NCBI GenBank assembly: GCA_944363925.1
Contig: CALVVS010000005.1
Span: forward strand, 1 to 39,651
Direction: 5' to 3'
DNA from: an uncultured Bacilli bacterium
GTDB lineage: Bacteria > Bacillota_I > Bacilli_A > RF39 > UBA660
DNA: 39,651 nt
A model generated the notes under the pieces. It ran no database searches. It was not told where the DNA came from and worked only from the letters and a program-made list of their open reading frames with translations. The translations under genes were made by a program, and so were the position numbers. The first letter of the stretch is position 1. Each line of letters starts with the position of its first letter. Positions 32,010-39,651 of this stretch are shown piece after piece.

Positions 32010-33502
32010 TATATCACCACCTTCATTACTTTACGAACTACTACCACAAAAATTATATAGTAAATTATCATAAATATCAAGAGGATGCGACCAATATCGG
32101 TGGTTATAAATGGTAGGAAATAACCTGGACTTATTAAACTGATAACAAAAACAAAGAAAAATGGAATGCCTAGCAAGACATAAACGATTATTCTACTTCC
32201 ACTAGTTAGGCTTTTTAGTTCTAATCTAAGTCTTCTTTTATCAAACAAGTTTCTTTCAATGGTGGAGAATACTTTAATGATATTACCACCGGTTTTATTT
32301 AAGATTGTAAGTGAGGCGGTTAAATATGTAGCTTCTTCCAGATTTACTCTTTCAGCAAACCGTTTAAAAACTTTACTTATATCAAGACCATAAAGTAATT
32401 CGAGATTCATCCTTTTAAATTCAGCGCCTATGGTTCCACCAACTTCATTTTCAACGATTTCAATGGCTTGGGTAATACTTCTTCCAGATTTAAAGGAATT
32501 ATTCATGATAGTTATAGCAGCAATGAAGTCACTTTCTAAATTCCATCTAAATACTTTATATTTTGCGAATAGGTATATATCTAAAACAAAGAAGCCTAAG
32601 GTGAAAACGCCCAATGTTTCTAGACTACCTAATAATTTGAATTGAAAGGCTTTAATAATAATAGCCATAATGGTAAATAAACAAGCAATGATAATTTTAC
32701 CGCTTAGAATATCAAGACCAGTTTTATGGGTTTTACTGATGATAGTATATTTTTCTAGTTTTTTGGCATATTTACTTGCAACGACTGATTTTTTTAATTT
32801 TTTTGTTATAACTTCTAAGAATTCTTGATAAAGATTTTTGATTTTTTCTGAGGTGCTTAAATTATCATTTTTTAATGGTTTAACTATATAAGGATCTAGT
32901 CTTTCTTCTAATTTAACTACTTTAAATAATTTAATCGTTCTAAGGATTAAGAGAAAAACTATGATAAAGCAAATTATTTGAATTACATATATTGAGGTAT
33001 TATATGGTGTTATATGGATGTTGGCGTTTTTGGTGGCAATATTGCCAGCGGAGTCTTGAACCGTGCAGGTATAAGTATAGTTTCCAGCTTTATTTAAGGA
33101 TAATGTTTCAATATTACTTTGAATTTTATTTGTTAGATTACCATCATAATTATCAGTGGCTCTACAAGAGATTAAATTTTTATCGTCTGTTGGAGTTGTA
33201 GTTATTTCGCTTTCGGATAAAATTATTTCTGGAATTTCTTTATCTATAATATATTCTCCGCTATTGATAATATCTGAAGTGCCATTTGATAAGTTTACTT
33301 GAACACTAATTTTGTAAGTACCAGTTTCTGTGAAATTGAACTGAGTGTTTATGTTTTGGGCAATATCAGTGGTGTTTACTAAAATATTATTCTTATAGAT
33401 TTGATATGTATAAGAGGTAACGTTTTCAGATGGTGAAAAAACGATAGTTATGTCGCTATTTACTGGTTTATCTATTTTTTCAATATCGAATTTTCCATTC
33501 AT
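32009..33502 (-). CDS. TadB-like platform protein fused to two N-terminal Ig-like domains
   Basis: A 497-residue protein. The C-terminal 300 residues are TadB-like: FIAAITIMNNSFKSGRSITQ, MNLELLYGLDISKVFKRFAE and a terminal hydrophobic block. The N-terminal 165 residues are two Ig-like modules (about 1-86 and 90-165); the second carries the ATDNYDGNLT/QDSAGN pattern also found in the deacetylase at 1769-3160 and a Cys pair (C113, C146). A membrane span (169-189) followed by Arg/Lys predicts the Ig part outside, yet no signal peptide exists. TTG at 33526 is in frame, but ATG 33502 directly follows AAGGAGGTG and is preferred; the TTG would overlap tadA. Canonical TadB has no such domain. Confidence 0.88.
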   Translation of the reverse strand: MNGKFDIEKIDKPVNSDITIVFSPSENVTSYTYQIYKNNILVNTTDIAQNINTQFNFTETGTYKISVQVNLSNGTSDIINSGEYIIDKEIPEIILSESEITTTPTDDKNLISCRATDNYDGNLTNKIQSNIETLSLNKAGNYTYTCTVQDSAGNIATKNANIHITPYNTSIYVIQIICFIIVFLLILRTIKLFKVVKLEERLDPYIVKPLKNDNLSTSEKIKNLYQEFLEVITKKLKKSVVASKYAKKLEKYTIISKTHKTGLDILSGKIIIACLFTIMAIIIKAFQFKLLGSLETLGVFTLGFFVLDIYLFAKYKVFRWNLESDFIAAITIMNNSFKSGRSITQAIEIVENEVGGTIGAEFKRMNLELLYGLDISKVFKRFAERVNLEEATYLTASLTILNKTGGNIIKVFSTIERNLFDKRRLRLELKSLTSGSRIIVYVLLGIPFFFVFVISLISPGYFLPFITTDIGRILLIFMIIYYIIFVVVVRKVMKVVI

Positions 33503-33515
33503 CTTAAGCACCTCC

Positions 33516-34844
33516 TTACTCGCCAAAAATATCTTTTAGATCATCAATACCTTTAGCTTTTATTTTTTGATAAACTTTAGGAATATATTTATGAAGTAGA
33601 AATTCCCCATCGACATCGCCATTAGGAAGAACGCCGGTTTGTCTAAATTTGAATATTTCTTTTTGTTTGATTTCACCATTTTCGATACCGATAATTTCGT
33701 TTATGCTACTGACTCTTCTTCGGCCATCAGAAAGTCTTTTTACTTGAACGATGATTTGAATAGCGCTTTCAATATATTCTCTGATAGCAACAACAGGTAT
33801 TTCGACACCGTTCATTAAAACCATAGTTTCTAGTCTATTTAAGGCATCGGCCGGTCCGTTGGCGTGCATTGTAGTCATACTTCCTTCGTGACCGGTGTTC
33901 ATGGCCTGAAGCATATCAAAGGCTTCTTTACCTCTGACTTCACCAACTATTATTCTATCGGGACGCATTCTAAGGGAGTTAATAACTAAATCTCTAATAG
34001 TAATAGCTCCTTCGCCTTCATAATTTGTAGTTCTAGTTTCTAAGGAAATTACATGTTTTTGTTTAAGTTTTAGTTCGGCAGCATCTTCGATAGTAATGAT
34101 ACGATCATCAGGATCACAAAATGATGATAAAACATTTAACAAGGTGGTCTTTCCGGCACCAGTACCACCAACGACAAGGATGTTTAATCTAGCGTGTACA
34201 CAAGCTTCTAAAAATCTAGCCATATAAGGGGTTAAGGTTCCTGTTCTAAGCAGATCTTCGATATTAGCAAGCTCGCTTTTGAATTTTCTTATAGTAACTA
34301 CTGGGCCATTTAAGGAAAGTGGTGGCAAAATGGCATTTAATCTCGAACCATCATCCAATCTGGCGTCAACCATTGGATGAGCAATATCAATGGTTTTACC
34401 GATAGGTTGAATTAGCCTTTGAACAACTCTGACGATATGATCATTATTGATAAAACTAATACTATCATCTTTAATTACTTTACCATCTAATTCTATATAA
34501 ATTTCGTTTGGAGAATTAACCATGATTTCAGTTAGTTCTTTATCTTTTAATAGTTCGGTTAATGGCCCATATCCATTGACCTCATTATCGATCAGATTAT
34601 ATATATAACTTAGTTCTTCATTTGACAAATCATATCCTTCAACAGATTTATCAATTTCATCTTTGATAAAGTTTTTCATATCTTCGCTAGTTTTATTTTT
34701 ATTATCGATGATATTTTGAATGATTTTATTTCTTAATTCGTCAAGCAAAACTTTATTTGGAAATTCATCATAGTCATCTACTTCTTTTAAAAGTTTTGGT
34801 TCATCTGATTTGGTGAATTCGTCGATGAAACGTTTTGTTTCCAT
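33516..34844 (-). CDS. tadA: Tad pilus secretion ATPase TadA/CpaF
   Basis: A 442-residue hexameric cytoplasmic ATPase that powers pilus assembly. After an N-terminal helical part, the nucleotide site is GGTGAGKTT (near residue 230), followed by the Asp box (RIITIEDAAELKL), Walker B-like MRPDRIIVGEVRGKEA and the His box (GHEGSMTTMHANGPADALNR). PLTELLKDKELTEIMVNSP and DGSRLNAILPPLS identify the CpaF branch rather than PilB. ATG 34844 follows GGAGG. It lies between the TadZ-like gene and tadB. Confidence 0.96.
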   Translation of the reverse strand: METKRFIDEFTKSDEPKLLKEVDDYDEFPNKVLLDELRNKIIQNIIDNKNKTSEDMKNFIKDEIDKSVEGYDLSNEELSYIYNLIDNEVNGYGPLTELLKDKELTEIMVNSPNEIYIELDGKVIKDDSISFINNDHIVRVVQRLIQPIGKTIDIAHPMVDARLDDGSRLNAILPPLSLNGPVVTIRKFKSELANIEDLLRTGTLTPYMARFLEACVHARLNILVVGGTGAGKTTLLNVLSSFCDPDDRIITIEDAAELKLKQKHVISLETRTTNYEGEGAITIRDLVINSLRMRPDRIIVGEVRGKEAFDMLQAMNTGHEGSMTTMHANGPADALNRLETMVLMNGVEIPVVAIREYIESAIQIIVQVKRLSDGRRRVSSINEIIGIENGEIKQKEIFKFRQTGVLPNGDVDGEFLLHKYIPKVYQKIKAKGIDDLKDIFGE

Positions 34845-34856
34845 GATTATCCTCCT

Positions 34857-35597
34857 TTACTTTAAAATTTTATCTATTAGTTTAGTTAAAGTGATAGTAC
34901 TTTTTTCTTTTTGATAGTTTTTTTCTAATGTGATTATTTGGCCAGCCATTTGAATTTTACGCATATTTTTAATATATGAATTTGCCGGTAATATATAGTT
35001 TATTTCTTTTTCTAAGAAAGCTGTAATTTCATAGGAGCTTATATGATCTTTTGATAATGCATCATTTAAAATGATATCATATTTAGTTAAGTTCATATCT
35101 TTATAAATAGAAAGCATGGTTTTCATGTTTTTTAAATCCATTAGATCACTAGTTATTACATAGATTATATTATCACTATTATCAAATGTTACTAGGTTTA
35201 TGTTATCGATAATATGATTGGTATCAATTAAAATAATGTCATATTTATATTTTAATTTTTTGATTAATATATCTATATATCCTGAGCTGATTTTTCCTAC
35301 TTGTCTTGGGTCTTTAGGGGCTGCTAGAACATCGATATAATCATTATATTTTATAATATATTCATTTAATTCTTTAAGTCCATGATTCATATAATCGTTT
35401 ATTAGGTTATATATGTCTTTGTTTATCCTTAAATTTAATGATGCAGCAATTACTCCAGAGTACAAGTCCATATCAAGAATAATGGTTTTTAATTTTTTAT
35501 TTGACAATATTCCGGCCAATGACAAGGCAACGGTACTTTTTCCGGTTCCGCCTTTTACTGATGTGACGGTTATTACTTTTGCTTGTTTTATAGGCAT
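34857..35597 (-). CDS. TadZ/CpaE-like MinD-family ATPase
   Basis: A 246-residue P-loop ATPase with the deviant Walker A TSVKGGTGKSTVALSLAG (12-29), ILDMDLYSG as switch I/Walker A-prime partner and YDIILIDTNHII as Walker B. The family places the Tad machine at a cell site. It lacks the N-terminal receiver-like domain common in CpaE. Start ATG 35597 follows AGAGGG; the tadE-like gene ends 1 bp upstream. Confidence 0.9.
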   Translation of the reverse strand: MPIKQAKVITVTSVKGGTGKSTVALSLAGILSNKKLKTIILDMDLYSGVIAASLNLRINKDIYNLINDYMNHGLKELNEYIIKYNDYIDVLAAPKDPRQVGKISSGYIDILIKKLKYKYDIILIDTNHIIDNINLVTFDNSDNIIYVITSDLMDLKNMKTMLSIYKDMNLTKYDIILNDALSKDHISSYEITAFLEKEINYILPANSYIKNMRKIQMAGQIITLEKNYQKEKSTITLTKLIDKILK

Positions 35598-35598
35598 T

Positions 35599-35973
35599 TT
35601 ATCCCTCTATTCTTTTTATTATTATTTGATTATTTTCTGTATATCCAACATATGTCAATTTGATATCAAATTTATGATTAAGCAAATTATTATACAAAGC
35701 ATTATATTGTTTGGTGACGGTTATTTTTATATAATTTTTAATTTCTATTTTTATGTCTCCTTCAATATTGGATTTCAGTAGATTTTCTAAAATAAGACTT
35801 AAGTTTTCTTGATTTTTATTATTTAATCCATATTCGATGGTGTCTTTTATAGCAGTTTCATATTGACTTTTGGTTATTTGTAAGTTCCCTATTTCCCAGA
35901 TTAAAGCGATTAGTAATAATAAGACAGGCAAGACAAATACGAAAATTATTAGGGTTTGACCTTTATTATTCAC
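35599..35973 (-). CDS. TadE-like pseudopilin, second copy (lacks Glu+5)
   Basis: A 124-residue small pilin-like protein. NNKGQTLIIFVFVLPVLLLL is the N-terminal TadE pattern: a short basic leader, Gly-Gln cleavage position and a hydrophobic helix. Position +5 after the Gly is Ile, not the Glu of standard prepilins. The remainder is a predicted extracellular domain. The start is GTG 35973 with AGGAG 9 bp upstream; it overlaps the previous gene by 8 bp. Probably a minor pilus component. Confidence 0.85.
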   Translation of the reverse strand: MNNKGQTLIIFVFVLPVLLLLIALIWEIGNLQITKSQYETAIKDTIEYGLNNKNQENLSLILENLLKSNIEGDIKIEIKNYIKITVTKQYNALYNNLLNHKFDIKLTYVGYTENNQIIIKRIEG

Positions 35974-36322
35974 CGTTTAGATCTCCTAAATTTTCATATA
36001 TTACTTTAGATGAAGTAATTTCATATTTTTCCCCTAAAACATTTGACAACACAGGGGCGTTTATTTCAATATTTTTTTTAACAGTTAAGGTTGTCATGCC
36101 GTTTAAAGTTTTATCATCTAAGATGATGTTTTCGCTTGCTAGATATGTACCCAATTCTTTTAAGTCGCCATTTTTATACATGGTTGTTATGTTATCTAAG
36201 TCGCTGTTTAAAGTATATTTTGTCAAAAAAATATTACCAATATCAATCATTGCCATAAGTATTAATAGCAAAACTGGTAATATAAGTACAAACTCTACTA
36301 ATGCTTGCCCCTTTTTATTCAT
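35966..36322 (-). CDS. TadE-like pseudopilin, first gene of the Tad operon
   Basis: A 118-residue protein starting NKKGQALVEFVLILPVLLLI. It has a full prepilin motif: Gly before the cut site, then QALVEF with Glu at +5, then the hydrophobic helix. It should be cleaved by the prepilin peptidase (the only one seen is at 5323-6084). The rest is a small exported domain. ATG 36322 has a weak GGAAAG site. A promoter lies just upstream. No Flp major pilin gene follows or precedes it in this window. Confidence 0.88.
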   Translation of the reverse strand: MNKKGQALVEFVLILPVLLLILMAMIDIGNIFLTKYTLNSDLDNITTMYKNGDLKELGTYLASENIILDDKTLNGMTTLTVKKNIEINAPVLSNVLGEKYEITSSKVIYENLGDLNGE

Positions 36323-36347
36323 ATTATCACGCTTTCCTATTATCTAA

Positions 36348-36376
36348 ATTATATCAAAAAATAAGGGTAATAACAA
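36348..36376 (-). promoter_or_regulatory. Promoter of the Tad-murC operon
   Basis: TTGTTA (36371-36376) and TATAAT (36348-36353) with a 17-bp spacer, 25 bp before the first TadE-like start. Confidence 0.72.
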
Positions 36377-36392
36377 TATATTATTAGAGCAT

Positions 36393-36423
36393 AAAAGAAA
36401 CATTTTTGAAGAATGTTTCTTTT
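36393..36423. terminator. Strong bidirectional terminator upstream of the Tad operon
   Basis: AAAAGAAACATT (36393-36404) pairs perfectly with AATGTTTCTTTT (36412-36423), 7-base loop. It ends mutS transcription, although about 150 bp after the mutS stop, or a small RNA in between. Confidence 0.87.
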
Positions 36424-36571
36424 TGTCAAATTATATAGCTATTTTGCTTATCTTTGACGTATTATTAACTATATCACATTTTTATTTGATTGGCTATATT
36501 TTTTTATTCAATGTGTCAAGTGATTGTGAAAAGTTAGCTTATTTACTTATAAAATTAATGTTTAATTTACG
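36424..36571. other. 148-bp gap between mutS and its terminator
   Basis: No open frame with a ribosome-binding site on either strand. Minus strand contains TTGACA-like and TGTGATATAGT (extended -10-like) elements ahead of the terminator at 36393, so a short non-coding transcript is possible but unproven. Confidence 0.4.
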
Positions 36572-39100
36572 TCATTTAATTTCGTTTTTTAATTTATAAA
36601 GTATATTTAATGCTTCCATTGGGGTAATTTCTAAAGGATTTATTTTTTCTAATTCTTCTTCTATTTTTGTTTTTTTAGGCATTAGTTCATCGATTGGCAA
36701 GGCTTCTTGTATTTTTATGTCACGTTTTTTTTCATTAGATTCATAAACTGTTAAAATTTCACTAGCTCTTTGAATTACAGAATCTGGAAGGTTAGCAAGT
36801 TTGGCTACATGAATACCATAGCTTTTATCGACGCTACCTTCTTTTATTTTATGAAGAAAGGTTATTTTTCCATCTTCTTCATAAGCGCTTACATGGATAT
36901 TTTTTAAATGTTTTAATGTTTTATCTAGGTCAGTTAATTCGTGATAATGGGTTGAAAAGAAGGTTTTTCCTTTGATGTTTTGGTGGATATATTCGATAAT
37001 TCCTTGCGCTAAGGCCATACCATCGAAGGTGGCGGTTCCTCTACCTAATTCATCAAACAAAAGAAGGCTTTTATCGGTAGCAGAGGTTATGGCAGTGGCT
37101 GCTTCAGTCATTTCAACCATAAAGGTTGATTCACCGCTTACCAAATCATCAGATGCTCCAATTCTGGTATAGATAGCATCAAATATTGGCAACTTAGCTT
37201 CGGTTGCAGGAACAAAAGAACCTATTTGAGCCATGATGGCAATAATAGCCATTTGACGCATATATGTTGATTTACCGGCCATGTTGGGTCCAGTTATAAG
37301 TAAGATATTGGTGTTTTTATCCATGATAATATCGTTTGAGACAAATTCACTATTAATAACTTTTTCAACAACTGGATGACGGGAATCTTTGATATATATT
37401 TCTTTATCGGTGATTATTGGTCTTACGTAGTTATTTTCTTCAGCGATAGTGGCAAAAGATTGCAAGACATCGATTTCACTAATGATTTTAGCTACTTCTT
37501 GAAGTTTTGGAATATATTTTTTGACTTCATCTCTTATTTCACAGAAAAGATTATATTCTAGTTCGATGATTTTTTCTTCGGCATTTAGAATTAAGGCTTC
37601 TTTTTCTTTTAAGATTGGGCTGATATATCTTTCACAGTTAGAAAGGGTCTGTTTTCTTTGATAGCCCCACTCGTCTTTGACTAAGCCTGTATTTCCTTTG
37701 CTTATTTCGATATAATAGCCAAAGACACGGTTATAGCCAACTTTTAGATTTTTGATACCGGTTTTTTCTTTTTCTTCTTGTTCAAATCTAGCAATGAAGT
37801 CTTTACCACCTTTTCTTAAAGTTTTAAGTTCGTCTAGTTCTTTACTATACCCTTCTTTGATTAAGTAACCTTCTTTGATGGTTGCAGGTGGGTTTTCATA
37901 AATACTATTTTCTAAAAGATTATATAAATTTTCAAAGTTATAGAGCGGTTTATAATAATTTATTTTAGTTAAAATTTCAAATATTTGGGGTAAAACTTTT
38001 AAGGATGATTTTAATTGTAACAAATCTTTACCATTGACATTTCCAAAGGCTATTTTACCACTTAATCTTTCTAGGTCGTAGACTTCTTGCAGGTATTTTT
38101 CTAGATCGTTTTTCAAGATAAATTCTTTGAGCAAAGTCTCTACTGTGTCATACCTTTTTTCAATTTCTGTTTTATCGATCAAAGGGTTTAACAAGTAGTT
38201 TTTTAGCTGTCTTGCACCCATTGCAGTTTTGGTTTTATCTAAAAGCCATATTAGGGAATTATTTCTCTGTTTTAGTCTTAATGTTTCGATGAGTTCGAGG
38301 TTTCTTTTAGTATGAACATCCATCCTTAAATGGTCTTTTGTTTCTCTTATTTCTAGCTTTTGAAGATGATCAAGATTTCGCTTTTGATTATGAATAATAT
38401 AGGCTAGAAGGTGTTTGACGGAGTTGATATATCTTTGATCGATGACATCTTCATAGACATAGGAGTACTCATCTGATAGTTCATCAGTAATGGTAATAGT
38501 TAGGTGAAACTGGTTTTTAAGCATTGAATAAATATTTTTATCGGTTTTACTATCAATTATTACTTCTTTAACACCTAAATTGATGATTTCAGAGACTAGT
38601 TTTGTTTGGTTATGATCTAATAAAAAAGCATAAATTTCGCCGGTTGAGATATCGGCATAACTAACAGCGTAGCCGTGTTTGAAATCGGTAATAGAAGCGA
38701 TGAAGTTAAAATCATTGGCCTTTAGGGCATCGGTATCTATAATTGTGCCAGAACTTATGATTTGAATAATACCTCTTTTAACGATGCCTTTAGCAGCTTT
38801 AGGGTCTTCTAATTGTTCAACAATACCTATTTTATGACCGTTTTCAATTAATTTATCAATATATGTACTAGCGGCATGATATGGTATGCCACACATAGGA
38901 ATTCTTTCATCTAGACCAGCTGATTTGCCAGTTAAGGTAAGTTCTAGTTCATGACTTACTTTTATGGCGTCATCAAAAAACATTTCGTAAAAATCACCTA
39001 ATCTGAAAAATATGATTAGGTCTTCATTTTGGTTTTTAATTTCTAAGTACTGCCTCATCATAGGGGTTACTTTATTTATATCAACATCTTTTCTTTCCAT
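36572..39100 (-). CDS. mutS: DNA mismatch repair protein MutS
   Basis: An 842-residue mismatch sensor. The mismatch-binding motif is FFRLGDFYEMF (F37, E39) in domain I. The ATPase has TGPNMAGKSTYMRQ near residue 600, the LLLFDELGRGTATFDGM Walker B/D-loop and FFSTHYHELTDL. The C-terminal helix-turn-helix and a short tail ending MEALNILYKLKNE (dimer/clamp region) are present. Length is normal for MutS1. ATG 39100 follows GGAAGTGAT. mutL, its common neighbour, is not in the window. Confidence 0.98.
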   Translation of the reverse strand: MERKDVDINKVTPMMRQYLEIKNQNEDLIIFFRLGDFYEMFFDDAIKVSHELELTLTGKSAGLDERIPMCGIPYHAASTYIDKLIENGHKIGIVEQLEDPKAAKGIVKRGIIQIISSGTIIDTDALKANDFNFIASITDFKHGYAVSYADISTGEIYAFLLDHNQTKLVSEIINLGVKEVIIDSKTDKNIYSMLKNQFHLTITITDELSDEYSYVYEDVIDQRYINSVKHLLAYIIHNQKRNLDHLQKLEIRETKDHLRMDVHTKRNLELIETLRLKQRNNSLIWLLDKTKTAMGARQLKNYLLNPLIDKTEIEKRYDTVETLLKEFILKNDLEKYLQEVYDLERLSGKIAFGNVNGKDLLQLKSSLKVLPQIFEILTKINYYKPLYNFENLYNLLENSIYENPPATIKEGYLIKEGYSKELDELKTLRKGGKDFIARFEQEEKEKTGIKNLKVGYNRVFGYYIEISKGNTGLVKDEWGYQRKQTLSNCERYISPILKEKEALILNAEEKIIELEYNLFCEIRDEVKKYIPKLQEVAKIISEIDVLQSFATIAEENNYVRPIITDKEIYIKDSRHPVVEKVINSEFVSNDIIMDKNTNILLITGPNMAGKSTYMRQMAIIAIMAQIGSFVPATEAKLPIFDAIYTRIGASDDLVSGESTFMVEMTEAATAITSATDKSLLLFDELGRGTATFDGMALAQGIIEYIHQNIKGKTFFSTHYHELTDLDKTLKHLKNIHVSAYEEDGKITFLHKIKEGSVDKSYGIHVAKLANLPDSVIQRASEILTVYESNEKKRDIKIQEALPIDELMPKKTKIEEELEKINPLEITPMEALNILYKLKNEIK

Positions 39101-39126
39101 TTATATCACTTCCATTTTTTGGTTAT

Positions 39127-39156
39127 ATTATAACATTTAATAAGCTTTTTTTTCAA
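39127..39156 (-). promoter_or_regulatory. Promoter of mutS
   Basis: TTGAAA (39151-39156) and TATAAT (39127-39132) with an 18-bp spacer, 26 bp before the ATG. Confidence 0.75.
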
Positions 39157-39253
39157 CTGATTTATAGGTTCTAATATGAGAATATAAATTCAAAATGGAC
39201 GATTAAATATTTTATCTGATTAATGGTATAACGAACAATTACATATTTTGACC

Positions 39254-39283
39254 AAAAAAATCTTTCATATTCCACGAAAGATT
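39254..39283 (-). terminator. Terminator of the Rpn-family gene
   Basis: Minus strand AATCTTTC (39276-39283), 9-base loop, GAAAGATT (39259-39266), then a run of Ts to 39254. It is 50 bp after the stop at 39334. Confidence 0.85.
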
Positions 39284-39333
39284 TAAAATTTAAGTTTTTT
39301 GATTTTAATGTCTTCGGTGAAGGTTTGAAAATT

Positions 39334-39651
39334 TTATTTAAAGTTTTCAAGGTTTTCTTTTTCATTTTGAATAGCTTCTATTTCTTTTTTAGATAAGCCT
39401 GTTATTTTAGAAATCATTTCTATATTTAAACGATTTTCTAACATCTTTTTAGCGACACTTAAATTATTCTTTCTTTGACCAATTTGTTCTCCATCTGTTT
39501 TAGCTTCGGAAATTAAAGTTTTAATTAATTTTTCATTTTCTTCTTCAGGTGTCATAAAAGCCGTAAACTTTTGGTTTTCATTTAATCTTTTGACCTCTTT
39601 TTCAAATAGTTCCATATATTCATCACCTTCACTCATTTTATCTAACTCTTC
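39334..39651 (-). CDS. Rpn-family nuclease/transposase-like protein, C-terminal part (5' end beyond the window)
   Basis: The frame is open across the right edge without an upstream stop, so the ATG at 39636 is probably internal and only the last 105 residues are seen. The segment EELDKMSEGDEYMELFEKEV, the internal KTDGEQIGQRKNNLSVAKKM and LNIEMISKITGLSKKEIEAI are typical of the C-terminal tail of Rpn/PDDEXK proteins, which carry an E-G-x-x-x-G-rich helix and a small HTH-like end. The PD-(D/E)XK catalytic domain would lie outside. These are multi-copy, mobile-like genes in gut Bacillota. It has its own terminator and lies upstream of mutS. Confidence 0.72.
   Translation of the reverse strand, partial: EELDKMSEGDEYMELFEKEVKRLNENQKFTAFMTPEEENEKLIKTLISEAKTDGEQIGQRKNNLSVAKKMLENRLNIEMISKITGLSKKEIEAIQNEKENLENFK

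Noticed and set aside
39171-39365. Minus-strand 64-codon open frame after the Rpn-family gene
   Set aside because: Its start is inside the Rpn-family gene without a ribosome-binding site, it runs through a clear terminator hairpin, and the product is low-complexity.
1-39651. CRISPR array, tRNA or rRNA genes, insertion sequence ends
   Set aside because: No regularly spaced repeats, no tRNA-like cloverleaf with CCA region, no rRNA sequence and no transposase with terminal repeats were recognised; the partial Rpn-family gene is the only mobile-like element.

Overview
The window is AT-rich, densely packed bacterial chromosome from a low-GC Gram-positive (Bacillota/Bacilli-type) organism. The evidence is the gene order secE-nusG-rplK-rplA-rplJ-rplL-(rsmC-like)-rpoB-rpoC as in Bacillus, Shine-Dalgarno sites of the AGGAGG/AAAGGTG type, TTGACA/TATAAT promoters with 17-bp spacers, an L10 leader and a YqfQ-like protein. 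TGA is used as a stop and Trp is TGG, so the code is standard. MurC, a polysaccharide deacetylase and a Tad pilus point to a walled cell, while the SMC protein is only about 980 residues, the short size I associate with Mollicutes. An uncultured gut lineage near the Mollicutes (for example RF39-like) is my inference, not something the sequence proves. Almost every gene is on the minus strand. No tRNA, rRNA, CRISPR array or insertion sequence was seen.

Layout. 1-3783: a minus-strand cluster of queH, an Ig-like-domain polysaccharide deacetylase, an unknown anchored protein and a zinc-ribbon/TIR/membrane protein cut by the left edge. 3819-7825: gpmI downstream of a prepilin peptidase and a PilC-type platform protein. 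7934-9602: accessory island with a plus-strand YqfQ-like protein, a secreted DUF6273-like protein whose 3' end resembles a diversity-generating-retroelement variable region, and a divergent XRE-type regulator with two matching palindromes in the shared intergenic region. 9624-14838: ABC-F ATPase, smc and two small unknown genes. 14891-26070: the RNA polymerase/ribosomal protein cluster with its leaders and promoters. 26157-27357: tcdA and an unknown protein. 27401-29938: a self-contained three-gene unit of unknown function with its own promoter and terminator, next to a decayed copy of its first gene. 29968-36322: a Tad-type pilus operon (two TadE-like proteins, TadZ/CpaE, TadA/CpaF, TadB, TadC) ending in murC. 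36572-39100: mutS. 39334-39651: the C-terminal end of an Rpn-family nuclease/transposase-like protein cut by the right edge.

How it fits together. The pilus parts are split: the Tad motor and platform lie at 31-36 kb, while the prepilin peptidase that would process TadE-like precursors lies at 5-6 kb with a second F-type platform protein. TadB carries an unusual N-terminal pair of Ig-like domains related to those in the deacetylase. Two proteins (8318-9241 and 28576-29418) appear to use the same DUF6273/FGE-like fold, one secreted and in normal order, the other apparently cytosolic with its halves swapped. Regulatory DNA is squeezed into gene ends: several terminators contain the stop codon of the gene they end, and several -35 boxes sit on the stop codon of the gene upstream.
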